Source: Methanobacteriaceae archaeon
GTDB taxonomy: Archaea > Methanobacteriota > Methanobacteria > Methanobacteriales > Methanobacteriaceae
Assembly: GCA_029219465.1 (NCBI GenBank)
Contig: JAQXTL010000004.1
Coordinates: 124,001 to 188,000, forward strand
Reading direction: 5' to 3'
Length of the DNA: 64,000 nucleotides
In this document: piece after piece, positions 38,959-48,654 of the stretch
How the letters are laid out: each line of letters starts with the position of its first letter
How positions within the stretch are numbered: the stretch's first letter is position 1
Made by a program: the position numbers and the translations under genes
The notes under the pieces: model-generated
What the model saw: the letters and a program-made list of their open reading frames with translations, nothing else
Database searches by the model: none
What the model was told of the DNA's origin: nothing

Positions 38959-40354
38959 ATGGAACACCCAAGGATTTTACATGTTATCTTCAGCAACAAT
39001 GCTAGAAAGTTTCAGTTATTTTGTATTCGCAGTGATACTAGTACTTTATATGACTGATGTATTGCATTTTACAGATTCATTTTCAACATATTTCTTTGGA
39101 ATAGCTTATGGTATGACTTATTTATTCCAAATAGTTGGAGGATATCTAAGTGACAGATATTTAGGAAACAGAAAAGTAGTATTGATCGGAATAATTTTAA
39201 TAGCAATTGCACAGTTGATTTTTACATATGATGCAAGTCCATATCACATATCAGCAAATATGGCAAATCATTCCACATTTTTATACACAAATCAAGAAAT
39301 ATTATTCCTCATTGCAGTAATTGTAATGTCAATTGGAGTGAGCTTTTTTACAGTAAGTATAACTTCATTTATTAGTTTATTTTACAAAGAAGACTCAAAA
39401 CTTGTTGATTCAGCATTTTCAATATTCTACTTATTCAGAAATATTGGAGGATTTCTTGCACCAGTAGTTGTAAGCAGTGTTGTAGGTATTCACGACCCTA
39501 AATTATATCAGTATGGATTTTTATATGGCTTTATTGCAATAATCGCATGTTTAATTCTATTTTTAGCATTTAAAAACAAAACTTTTGTATCTGTTGATGG
39601 AAAACCACTTGGAGTTACACCATAATTTAAACTTCAAAAAGAAAATAAGCAAAAAAGTAGTGCTAAATTAAGCAAATCAGAAATCAGTAATTTAAAAGCA
39701 ATTGCGTTAATATTAATGGCAGTTATTGTATTTTTAATGTTCAGCCAACAGATATTTACAACAATTATTCTTTTTGCAAAACAGCACGTAAACAATATAC
39801 TTCCAATTATTAATTCACAAATATCCCATTCACTTTATGTATCTATAAATCCACTGTTTATCATAATCCTTACTCCAATTTATCTTAAATTATTCCATAA
39901 ACTCAGTGAAAAGAATATGGCAGTTAATACATATACAAAAATAGGAATAGGATTGTTATTAACAGGAATTGCATTTTTAGTTCTATTTATTGCAACACAT
40001 GATTTAAATGCAAATACAAAAATAAACATGGTTTGAATCATATTATTCAGTTTCTTTTTAGATAACGCAGAACTACTTATAATACCAGTTTCTTTAAGTT
40101 TAACTTCGAAATTAGCACCAAAAAAATATGCTTCATCAATAATGGGGATATTTTATGTTTCATTCAGTATTGCTTCAATAATTGGATGAGTTCTAGCATC
40201 AGCATTCCCGAATAATAGTGCAACAATGCTACTCAATACAATTCCAATTGCAAATATTCAAACATATTTCATGATATTTGCAATAATAGGGCTTCTTTGT
40301 GGAGCGTTATGGTTATTATTTAGAAAGAAAATTGAAAACCTTACCACAATATAA
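38959..40354 (+). pseudogene. Decayed POT/PTR2-family peptide transporter
   Basis: Reconstructed, this is a 12-helix proton-dependent oligopeptide transporter of about 460 codons. ATG 38959 reads MEHPRI, but the expected EHPKGFYMLSSATMLESFSYF needs a frameshift near 38975. The main frame then runs through TAA 39623, TGA 40034 and TGA 40187 to TAA 40352-40354. Both TGA codons sit where Trp would be natural (NMV-x-II and IIG-x-VLA). Sequence on both sides of each stop remains transporter-like, with hydrophobic helices, so decay is recent. It directly follows the decayed CPBP gene. Confidence 0.8.
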
Positions 40355-40355
40355 T

Positions 40356-40392
40356 AATGGTTAAAGTCAGTGAAACTGGCTTTACAACCATT
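40356..40392. terminator. Long hairpin between convergent genes
   Basis: AATGGTT (40356-40362) pairs with AACCATT (40386-40392). Inside it, AAAGTCAGT (40363-40371) pairs with ACTGGCTTT (40375-40383) with one G-U pair, around a GAA loop. It starts one base after the POT pseudogene's stop and lies before the convergent alkyltransferase-like gene, so it is a likely terminator for one or both. Confidence 0.6.
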
Positions 40393-40417
40393 TCACCATT
40401 ATAAAACTAAAAAAGAG

Positions 40418-40903
40418 CTATTCTAAATCAAATAGCTTATCTTCATAGTTTTCAACAAAATATCTTAAATTTTTTCTACCCCTTACAGTAAAAGTGTGGC
40501 CTTCTTTTTCAAGCATTTCTTTTTGATATTCTATTCCACCAGGAAACTTCGGATTTAATTCCCCATCTTTTTTAAGAGTTCTCCAGAAAGCTATTTTATT
40601 ATCATCACGCTCTTCACTAGCTTTTGATGCTAATGATATAAATATTCCTGCGGTAAGTGGGCAAGTAAATTCTGCATTATACTTTTTAGCCAAGTATTCT
40701 CTTATTTCAACCATTGTAATTACTTTTCCTTCAGGAATTTTAGACATGATTTCATGATATTCAATTGGTGGTGCAAGAAGCATGTTTTCTCCACCATAAC
40801 GTTTAATAGACTTTTCATCTTCAATTTTGATTACTTTTGGCATGTCCTTTGAATCATGCAATTTCTCATTAAAACTTTTAAGTGCAATAGTTTTAAATTT
40901 CAC
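40418..40903 (-). CDS. MGMT-fold alkyltransferase-like protein lacking the catalytic cysteine
   Basis: A 161-aa protein whose C-terminal ~90 residues match the O6-alkylguanine-DNA alkyltransferase DNA-binding fold: IPEGKVITMVEIREYLAKKY, then AFWRTLKKDGELNPKFPGG and EMLEKEGH. Where active enzymes have PCHR, this has AFWR, so the alkyl-acceptor Cys is replaced. That is the pattern of alkyltransferase-like (ATL) proteins, which bind damaged DNA without repairing it. The N-terminal 50 residues are of unknown origin. Confidence 0.65.
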   Translation of the reverse strand: MKFKTIALKSFNEKLHDSKDMPKVIKIEDEKSIKRYGGENMLLAPPIEYHEIMSKIPEGKVITMVEIREYLAKKYNAEFTCPLTAGIFISLASKASEERDDNKIAFWRTLKKDGELNPKFPGGIEYQKEMLEKEGHTFTVRGRKNLRYFVENYEDKLFDLE

Positions 40904-41020
40904 TTCAAAAGTATAAAATATTATTCTAATAATTGGAATAATGTTAAAAAAAGTAGTTTTAATTGAATGAAGATTATCTTGTTAATTGATAAGATTAAAA
41001 ATTAGTGTATTTAAGAGGGT

Positions 41021-41071
41021 GAGAGAAAGATTTTCCCATCACAAAATGTGATGGAGAATTTATCTTCTCAA
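41021..41071 (-). other. Extended hairpin downstream of gdhA
   Basis: A perfect 8-bp stem, CCATCACA (41036-41043) with TGTGATGG (41047-41054), has an AAA loop. It is flanked by weaker outer pairing between GAGAAAGAT and ATCTTCTC. It lies 54-72 bases after the gdhA stop. No T-tract follows on the gdhA strand, so it may be an mRNA 3'-end structure or a small RNA rather than a standard terminator. Confidence 0.5.
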
Positions 41072-41107
41072 TGATGTTTTCTCTATTTAATTTAAATATG
41101 GCTGAAT

Positions 41108-42445
<1,338 letters not shown>

Positions 42446-42504
42446 TTATTCCTCCAAAATTAAATTTCTAATTTATTTGAGAATATTATTAAATTAAATT
42501 TTTT

Positions 42505-42567
42505 TGCTGACTTTGCAGCAGATTTAACAATATAATTAATTATATGGATGTTCTCATATTTAAATAT
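42505..42567 (-). promoter_or_regulatory. gdhA promoter with inverted-repeat candidate operator
   Basis: On the gdhA strand an AT palindrome (42556-42567, core TATTTAAATA) and a second TATA-like palindrome near 42530-42545 could position transcription. Between these and the gene lies TGCTG-N6-CAGCA (42505-42520), an inverted repeat with a 6-base spacer. Methanogen nitrogen repressors use repeats with the same spacing but a different sequence, so this may be a nitrogen or other metabolite operator. This is inferred from position only. Confidence 0.45.
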
Positions 42568-42878
42568 TATTCAATTTTTAGTAAAATATTAAATCAAATC
42601 CCATATATTTTAATAATTATATTAAACAATGTACAATAAAATATAACAAATAATAATTAATTGAACATAACTTTTAAGATAAAAATTTAAAATGTCTAAC
42701 TAAAATAATCAAAAAATGGACAAAGTCGGAAAATCATTGCCAACCAACAAATTCCGAAGTCATGAAAAATACAAAAACCACATTTTCAAACTAAAAAATC
42801 ATGAAAATCCGAACAATATATAACAGTATTTTTAAAAAAAATAAACAAAAATATATAGAAAATAAAAAAGCACATTGC

Positions 42879-42939
42879 TTTATATACCATTATCGACAAT
42901 ATACAATATATCATACACTGAAAATTAAATTTTAGTGTA
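42879..42939 (+). promoter_or_regulatory. TATA box and inverted repeat before the 72-aa gene
   Basis: TTTATATA at 42879-42886 is a canonical archaeal TATA box. About 28-53 bases later comes TACACT (42914-42919) matched by AGTGTA (42934-42939), with the AT-rich centre also largely symmetric. The repeat falls about where transcription should begin, a usual place for a repressor site. Confidence 0.5.
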
Positions 42940-42959
42940 CAAACTAGCAAGGTGATTTA

Positions 42960-43178
42960 ATGAACGGGGACAAAGTAACAAAAACACAATATGATAAATT
43001 AAAAAACAGCTATCTTGCAAAAAACAGAACACTACACTCATTGTATGTAGAAATTAACGAGGAAACACCAGTAAACCAACAGTTATTTTTTAAATTAATC
43101 AACAAGATCCGCCAAGAAGAAGGATTAAGTGATTATTATACAATAGATAAAAAGAAAAAAAGAGAAGCAATATTATAG
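42960..43178 (+). CDS. Small basic hypothetical protein (72 aa)
   Basis: Starts MNGDKVTKTQYDKLKNSYLA, is Lys-rich and probably helical, and ends KKKKREAIL. GGTGAT lies four bases before the ATG and a strong TATA box lies upstream, so it is very likely expressed. Charge and size would fit a nucleic-acid-binding protein, but no motif is recognised. It is convergent with aRF1. Confidence 0.6.
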   Translation: MNGDKVTKTQYDKLKNSYLAKNRTLHSLYVEINEETPVNQQLFFKLINKIRQEEGLSDYYTIDKKKKREAIL

Positions 43179-43210
43179 AAAAATTTGGAATTTATTCCAA
43201 AATTCTATAA

Positions 43211-44455
43211 TTAGTATTCAACATAATATCTTAAAACAGCAGCAATACCACCAAATGCTCTGAAAAGTTGCATACCTTCTTCAGTTTCAGTGGAAATGAA
43301 TTCTACAACAGTATTCATTTCTTCTGCTTTTTCAACAAATTCATCAGCTAAATCTTTAGACGCTACTTCTTTAAAAGTATCATTACAGTTAGGACATTTT
43401 TCATCGAATTTATCTGCTTCAGCCTGAGTTTTAACAGTTGCTTCAATTTGAGTACCACAGTTGGTACATTCAAATGTTTTACGCATGCTGGATAAATCTT
43501 CAGAGATAAGTAAAGTGTCTACAGCACCCATAATCAAGTTAGTTCTAACCTGATTTTCACCGTAGGAACATAATCCTTTGTCTTTGGTTAATTCTTTTAA
43601 GAATCTTTGAACTTGTTTTTTCTCATGCATTACATCTAAGTTATCTAAGATGTCTGCAGATTTATCAATAACTTCACGAATACCCGGTTCTCCAGTATAT
43701 GAAGTATCTACTGTTGCAATTATTTTGTCTTTAAGTTCATATTGGAGGTAATCTCCTTGAATGAATTCTTCTTTGGTAAAACCAGGTCCACCAACAATAA
43801 TTCCTTTTAAATCATCTTTGAGATCTAAAAAGTCATCATTCATATGTTCTCCAACACGTTTTTTAAACTCGTGAGCAGCAAGGTCAATTACACGGTCAAA
43901 CCTTCTTTGTGATTGTCCCCCAGCCTTGTGCTTACCTGGAACACCACTGGTCAAGTGAGATAAAATATTAACTTTTTTACCTTTTAATGTAGCAATAGTA
44001 GCTTCTTTTCTGTCAACTACTGCAAGACCGTAGGTATCTCTTTCTTCAATGATTTCTTCTAAAGGTTCAACGAAAAATTCGTTGTTACATTTATACCAGT
44101 AGGTTGTAATTGGTTCAGGTGGTTCTAAAACGAATTTTTCCATCTTTTCAGTACCCGGACCACCTTTAGGAATCATACCTACAAATAAAACTAAACCATT
44201 TGCAGGAGGTTGTTTGTATAAACGTATGCTTTGTAAGATTACTTCAATTGCAGATTGTACATTTTTTCTTGTTTGTTTACTCTTAATGTTAGCACTTTGT
44301 CCGAGTTCATCTCTCATGTGCTTACCAACATCACTTAATTGTTTATCAGGCGGAATGTAAACGGAAACAAGCTCTGTACCTCTACCTCTTTTTCCAGATA
44401 ATTCTTTTAAAGTTTTTTTGAATTCATATAATTCTTTTGATGATACTTCAGCCAT
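43211..44455 (-). CDS. prf1: Peptide chain release factor aRF1
   Basis: Recognises all three stop codons and releases the peptide. The 414-aa protein carries the stop-reading motif in [10 protein letters not shown] (NIKS), the peptidyl-hydrolysis loop [13 protein letters not shown] (GGQ), and a C-terminal domain with a zinc-type CTNCGTQ ... CPNCND pair. Length and order match archaeal/eukaryotic eRF1. It is monocistronic. Reading TGA as stop is consistent with TGA-ended genes elsewhere in the window. Confidence 0.95.
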   Translation of the reverse strand: MAEVSSKELYEFKKTLKELSGKRGRGTELVSVYIPPDKQLSDVGKHMRDELGQSANIKSKQTRKNVQSAIEVILQSIRLYKQPPANGLVLFVGMIPKGGPGTEKMEKFVLEPPEPITTYWYKCNNEFFVEPLEEIIEERDTYGLAVVDRKEATIATLKGKKVNILSHLTSGVPGKHKAGGQSQRRFDRVIDLAAHEFKKRVGEHMNDDFLDLKDDLKGIIVGGPGFTKEEFIQGDYLQYELKDKIIATVDTSYTGEPGIREVIDKSADILDNLDVMHEKKQVQRFLKELTKDKGLCSYGENQVRTNLIMGAVDTLLISEDLSSMRKTFECTNCGTQIEATVKTQAEADKFDEKCPNCNDTFKEVASKDLADEFVEKAEEMNTVVEFISTETEEGMQLFRAFGGIAAVLRYYVEY

Positions 44456-44593
44456 GTTATCCCTTATAATAATTAAATCAGTATAATAGTATAAATTATC
44501 TTTTTTTATATATAAATAATTAATGAAAAAATAGCCTAATTTTGACTAAATCACCAAAAACAATAATATATAATTAAAAGAAATAAGAATGTA

Positions 44594-45592
44594 ATGAAAT
44601 GGAAAATTGGTAATGTTAAAATAGCAAATCAGATAGTTCTAGCCCCAATGGCAGGAATATGTGACCATGCATTCAGAAGTATAATTAAAACCATGGGTTG
44701 TGGTTTAATTGAAACTGAAATGGTTTCAGACAAAGCAATAATGTACAATAACTTCAAAACCCAAGAAATGCTATTTATGAAAGATGAGGAAAGACCTATT
44801 TCACAGCAAATCTTTGGCTGCGGCACAGAATCATTTAAAGTAGCTTCACAATACATTTATGAAAATATGAAACCTGACATTATCGATATCAATATGGGAT
44901 GTCCTGTTAAAAAAGTAGCTATTAAATCAAAGGCAGGAAGTGCTCTTTTAAAAGATCCAGACAAAGCAAGAAAGATTGTTGAGACTGTTGTAGATACAGT
45001 TCCAATACCAGTTACTGCTAAAATTAGAAGTGGATGGGATGAAAGTAGCATTAATGCAGTTGAAATGGCTAAATTAATAGAAGATGCAGGTGCATCAGCA
45101 ATTACTGTTCATCCACGTACCCGCCATCAAAGATATGATGTTCCAGCAGACTGGTCTTTAATCAAAGAAGTTAAAGATAGTGTTTCAATCCCAGTTATTG
45201 GAAATGGAGATGTTCGCTCCTGCTATGATGCTAAAAGAATGCTTGATGAAACTGGCTGTGATGCGGTAATGATTGGAAGAGCAACTCTTGGAAATCCATG
45301 GCTTATAAAACAATGTATTGACTATATTGACCATAATATTGAGCCTGAGAGAATTTCAGTTGAAGAAAAAATAAAAATGGCAAAAAGACATGCAGATATT
45401 CTTGAAAAGACACTGCCTGAAAAATTAGCAATTTCAAGAATGAGAACCCAGACTGCATATTATATGAAAGGAATGTATAGAACTGTTGATATAAAGCCAA
45501 GATTATTCAAAATGAACACAAAAGAAGAAATATTTGATTTATTGGATGAATATTTATCAACCCATAAAGATGATTTTGTAAGAATGTTCTAA
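44594..45592 (+). CDS. dus: tRNA-dihydrouridine synthase
   Basis: Reduces specific tRNA uridines to dihydrouridine with an FMN cofactor. The 332-aa TIM-barrel protein shows VLAPMAGICDHAFR, QIFGCGTESF, the catalytic DINMGCPVKKV (Cys near residue 100) and NGDVRSCYDAKRML with GRATLGNPWL for FMN phosphate. No strong Shine-Dalgarno is seen before ATG 44594. It diverges from aRF1 and precedes a zinc-ribbon membrane gene by 51 bases. Confidence 0.93.
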   Translation: MKWKIGNVKIANQIVLAPMAGICDHAFRSIIKTMGCGLIETEMVSDKAIMYNNFKTQEMLFMKDEERPISQQIFGCGTESFKVASQYIYENMKPDIIDINMGCPVKKVAIKSKAGSALLKDPDKARKIVETVVDTVPIPVTAKIRSGWDESSINAVEMAKLIEDAGASAITVHPRTRHQRYDVPADWSLIKEVKDSVSIPVIGNGDVRSCYDAKRMLDETGCDAVMIGRATLGNPWLIKQCIDYIDHNIEPERISVEEKIKMAKRHADILEKTLPEKLAISRMRTQTAYYMKGMYRTVDIKPRLFKMNTKEEIFDLLDEYLSTHKDDFVRMF

Positions 45593-45643
45593 TTAAAAAA
45601 CTTTATAAGACATTATAAGTTAATTATTAAAGTAAGTGATAGT

Positions 45644-46153
45644 ATGGTTTTAAGAAGATGCCCACAATGTGGTTCAACAAGTGACGACCAATATGGTTTT
45701 TGTATTAAATGTGGTTATGAATTTCCAAAAATAGACCCAACAAAAAAACAATGTCCGTTATGTGGAGTAGAAAATCCTGACGAAGCAGAATTTTGTGTTA
45801 AATGTGGAACACCATTAGTATTGAATAATTTTAATGCTCAAGGAAAAATAAATCCAATTATAATTAATAAAAATGCTGGAGCACCTGTTTCAGCACCAGC
45901 CCAAGGAAAATGGACTAGATTGATTATCATATTTGGATATGTTTTCTCAATTTTAGGTGGTCTTATAGGATTAATCCTTGCACTTTATTTAGTTACAAGA
46001 AAAGACCCAAGCCTAAGAAAACACGGAATTATCCAGCTTGCAATATTCGGATTCTATGTTGTAGTAATTGCTGCACTATACGCAAGTGGAATGATACCGC
46101 CTGAATTAATAACTAACTATACTCAACTACTCGCTGGAAACTTTACCCGCTAA
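45644..46153 (+). CDS. Double zinc-ribbon membrane protein
   Basis: A 169-aa protein with two N-terminal zinc ribbons, RRCPQCGSTSDDQ...CIKCGYEF and QCPLCGVENPDEAEFCVKCG, a linker, and two membrane helices (about residues 90-115 and 128-150). The build resembles the decayed gene at 16.5 kb, without the TM2 motif. Function is unknown; such proteins are common in methanogens. GTGAT lies upstream. Its last 27 bases overlap the convergent acetyltransferase gene. Confidence 0.75.
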   Translation: MVLRRCPQCGSTSDDQYGFCIKCGYEFPKIDPTKKQCPLCGVENPDEAEFCVKCGTPLVLNNFNAQGKINPIIINKNAGAPVSAPAQGKWTRLIIIFGYVFSILGGLIGLILALYLVTRKDPSLRKHGIIQLAIFGFYVVVIAALYASGMIPPELITNYTQLLAGNFTR

Positions 46154-46579
46154 AGGTAAATACATAACAATAGCACCATCACCATTTGAATAATACTTAG
46201 GAACAACCCTATCCTGTTTAAAATTAAATTTTTTGTAAAATTCAATAGCTCCAGTATTGTTTTCATTAACTTCAAGAAAAATTGTATCTAAATTAAGTAA
46301 GGACAATATTGAGATCGCCTTAACCAAAAGCTGGGTTCCAGCTCCCAAACGTCTGTATTTTTCATCAACAGCTATTGAAATAATATGTCCGTTAAACTCA
46401 TATTTAACCCAAAACATTACATAACCAATTACATACCCTTCATGTTCAGCTACTAGAAATCCTATACCCATTTCATATAACTGCTGAAACATTTTCATCC
46501 CGTATGATTGGTCAAAAGATGAATTTTCTATTTCAAAAACTCTTTTTAAATCATTTGGATTAAATTTTCGTATAATCAT
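46127..46579 (-). CDS. rimI: Ribosomal-protein-alanine/N-terminal acetyltransferase (RimI-like)
   Basis: A 150-aa GNAT enzyme acetylating protein N-termini; archaeal members have broad specificity. The acetyl-CoA motif is YRRLGAGTQLLVKA, followed by LEVNENNTGAIEFYKKFNF. ATG 46579 is preferred to TTG 46585. It overlaps the zinc-ribbon membrane gene tail to tail by 27 bases; the frames are clearly different and both are credible. Confidence 0.85.
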   Translation of the reverse strand: MIIRKFNPNDLKRVFEIENSSFDQSYGMKMFQQLYEMGIGFLVAEHEGYVIGYVMFWVKYEFNGHIISIAVDEKYRRLGAGTQLLVKAISILSLLNLDTIFLEVNENNTGAIEFYKKFNFKQDRVVPKYYSNGDGAIVMYLPLAGKVSSE

Positions 46580-46648
46580 AATCAATAACTATAAAAAACA
46601 ATGTATTTAATACTTTGGTTATATTAATATTCTATTGAGGATTAAATT

Positions 46649-47038
46649 ATGTGGCAAGATTTTGGAGATTATATTTTAAGTCAAGCTGGAGATAAACCAG
46701 TCAAAATTGCAGAAATAGGTGTTGGAAAGTTTGATCAGATTTCAAACCTTTTATCTGAAAAGGAAAATGTAACAATAATAAAAACAGACATCATTCCTAA
46801 AGATGAAAGTGTAATAAAAGACGATGTTACAAACCCAAATTTAGAATTATATGATAGTGTAAGCATTATCTATTCAATCAGACCTCCAAGTGAGCTTCAG
46901 CCCCACATAATAAATCTTGCACAAAAAATCAATGCACAGCTAATCATAAAGCCACTTACAAATGAAGATTTGAATACTGGCAGAGTAAAAATGAAATTAA
47001 AGAATCATAAAAAAGCTAGTTTTTATATTCTAAAATAA
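46649..47038 (+). CDS. UPF0146-family protein
   Basis: A 129-aa archaeal protein matching the UPF0146 pattern: VKIAEIGVGKFDQISNLL, TDIIPKDESVIKDDVTNP and YSIRPPSELQPHIINLA. The fold resembles a small SAM-methyltransferase core (acid after AEIGVG), but activity is unknown. GAGGAT precedes the ATG. It is divergent from rimI and upstream of cobK. Confidence 0.82.
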   Translation: MWQDFGDYILSQAGDKPVKIAEIGVGKFDQISNLLSEKENVTIIKTDIIPKDESVIKDDVTNPNLELYDSVSIIYSIRPPSELQPHIINLAQKINAQLIIKPLTNEDLNTGRVKMKLKNHKKASFYILK

Positions 47039-47212
47039 TAAAAAACTTACAACTCATGTAGATTAAACAATATAAATCAAATTATTTCAAATAAATATAC
47101 AATATAAATGATTTTAGAATGAATTAAATATATGAGTTTAATACAAAGTGCAATAATTTTTAATGATAAAACAAAGAATTTTATATTTAGAAAATCCCTG
47201 AAAAGTGATAAA

Positions 47213-47998
47213 ATGAAAATCCTGTTACTTGGCGGTACAAAAGACTCCATCAACATCATAGAGTTTATCAAAAAAAACTATGATGCATACATTCTAACAA
47301 CAACCACAACCGAATACGGAGCAAAACTTGCAAATGAAGGTGGAAGTGATGCTACAATTGCACGCCCAATTCCAAAAGATGAGTTAATTGAAATAATAAA
47401 AAATGAAAACATTGATTTACTTATTGATGCAACCCATCCATTTGCAAAACACATAACTCAAACCAGCACAAGTATTGCAAAAGAGTTAAAATTACATTAT
47501 ATGCGCTTTGAAAGACCTACCACCAACTTAGAAAACATTGATACAAGTAACGTGCATTATGTAAATTCATTTGAAGATGCAGGAAAACTAATTGCAAAAG
47601 AGTATAGCAAAGGAAATGTATTACATTTTGCAGGAGCAAACACCATGGAAGACATTCTAAAAAATGTTTCTACAGACAGATTCTACCCAAGAATTTTAAA
47701 AGTGGAAAAATCTATTGAAAAATGCAAACAGTTAAATGTAAATCCTAATCACATAATTCCAATGAATGGCGCTGCAAGCACCCAAGAAAATATTGATCTA
47801 ATTGAAAAATATGATGCAAAAGTAATGATTACAAAAGAAAGTGGTGAAATTGGGGGCGTAATTAATAAAATCGAAGCAGCAAATGCAAAAGATATTGCAA
47901 TAGTAATGATTCAAAGACCACAAATTGAAGGATTAAATAAAAACGATATTGTATCTAATTTAGATGAATTAGATGCAAAATTAAAAAACTTTTTTTAA
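47213..47998 (+). CDS. cobK: Precorrin-6A reductase (CobK/CbiJ)
   Basis: NADPH-dependent reduction in anaerobic corrinoid (B12) synthesis. About 261 aa from ATG 47213, which has GTGAT three bases upstream; the longer frame from 47132 is not family-like. It opens KILLLGGTKDSINIIEF and contains IDATHPFAKHITQTS and YMRFERPT, all typical of CobK. No other cob/cbi gene is in the window, but hemC and cfbE share the precursor pathway. Confidence 0.88.
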   Translation: MKILLLGGTKDSINIIEFIKKNYDAYILTTTTTEYGAKLANEGGSDATIARPIPKDELIEIIKNENIDLLIDATHPFAKHITQTSTSIAKELKLHYMRFERPTTNLENIDTSNVHYVNSFEDAGKLIAKEYSKGNVLHFAGANTMEDILKNVSTDRFYPRILKVEKSIEKCKQLNVNPNHIIPMNGAASTQENIDLIEKYDAKVMITKESGEIGGVINKIEAANAKDIAIVMIQRPQIEGLNKNDIVSNLDELDAKLKNFF

Positions 47999-48008
47999 AA
48001 TTATTAAC

Positions 48009-48090
48009 GCCGAGACTGGGATTTGAACCCAGGCGGAGAGACTCCACAGGATTTCAAGTCCTGCGCCTTACCAGACTAGACTATCTCGGC
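48009..48090 (-). tRNA. tRNA-Ser (UGA), copy 1
   Basis: An 82-base cloverleaf with a 7-bp acceptor stem (GCCGAGA/TCTCGGC), an anticodon loop CTTGAAA giving UGA, a long variable arm as expected for tRNA-Ser, and a GGTTCAAATCC T-arm. It is identical to copy 2. Confidence 0.93.
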
Positions 48091-48158
48091 ATACATGAAA
48101 AAGAATATTAAAAAATAATTGTTTAAAAAATATTTATAAAAAATAGATATAAAATAAC

Positions 48159-48240
48159 GCCGAGACTGGGATTTGAACCCAGGCGGAGAGACTCCACAGG
48201 ATTTCAAGTCCTGCGCCTTACCAGACTAGACTATCTCGGC
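48159..48240 (-). tRNA. tRNA-Ser (UGA), copy 2
   Basis: Identical in all 82 bases to the copy 150 bases away, with partly conserved 5' flank (about 20 bases). It lies 37 bases beyond the S10 stop codon on the same strand and could be processed from that transcript. Confidence 0.93.
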
Positions 48241-48277
48241 ATATATGAAAAGGAATATTTAGAAAAAATCTAAATAT

Positions 48278-48586
48278 CTATCCTTTAAGTTCAATTTCAA
48301 TACTTACATTATCAGGAACGTTAATTTTCATAACTTGTCTCATAGCACGTTCGTCAGCCCCAATACCGATTAAACGTTTATGAATTCTAAGTTCCCATTT
48401 TTCCCAAGAAGCTTTTCCTTCTCCATCTGGAGATTTTCTTGTAGGTACTACTAATTTTTTAGTAGGTAATGGGATAGGACCAGACAAGTCAACACCAGTT
48501 CTTTCAGCAATTTTTTTGAGTTGATCACAAACGTATGCTAATTTTTCTGGGTCTGTTCCTGTAAGCTTAATTCTTGCTTGATTCAT
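48278..48586 (-). CDS. rpsJ: 30S ribosomal protein S10
   Basis: A small-subunit protein of 102 aa. It opens [20 protein letters not shown] and contains the loop [21 protein letters not shown], which reaches into the 30S head. It is the last protein gene of the str-type cluster, as in other archaea where S10 follows EF-1alpha. A GGAGGA site precedes the ATG. Confidence 0.96.
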   Translation of the reverse strand: MNQARIKLTGTDPEKLAYVCDQLKKIAERTGVDLSGPIPLPTKKLVVPTRKSPDGEGKASWEKWELRIHKRLIGIGADERAMRQVMKINVPDNVSIEIELKG

Positions 48587-48654
48587 TTAGTATCCTCCAA
48601 TAAAACAAAAAGAAAAGAAAGTAAAAGATTACTTTCTAATTATTGTTTACAAAC

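Noticed and set aside
38959-40354. TGA read as tryptophan (recoding) in the transporter
   Set aside because: TGA occurs only in this damaged gene at Trp positions. TGG encodes Trp elsewhere, TGA ends genuine genes here (for example B''), and the same gene also has a TAA and a frameshift. Decay is the simpler reading.
42726-42767. Weak inverted repeat TCGGAA/TTCCGA in the gdhA-to-small-gene gap
   Set aside because: Only six bases with a 30-base spacer, which is easily chance in a 500-base interval.
47132-47212. Upstream extension of CobK
   Set aside because: The family begins with the KILLLGGT strand at 47213, where GTGAT is correctly spaced.
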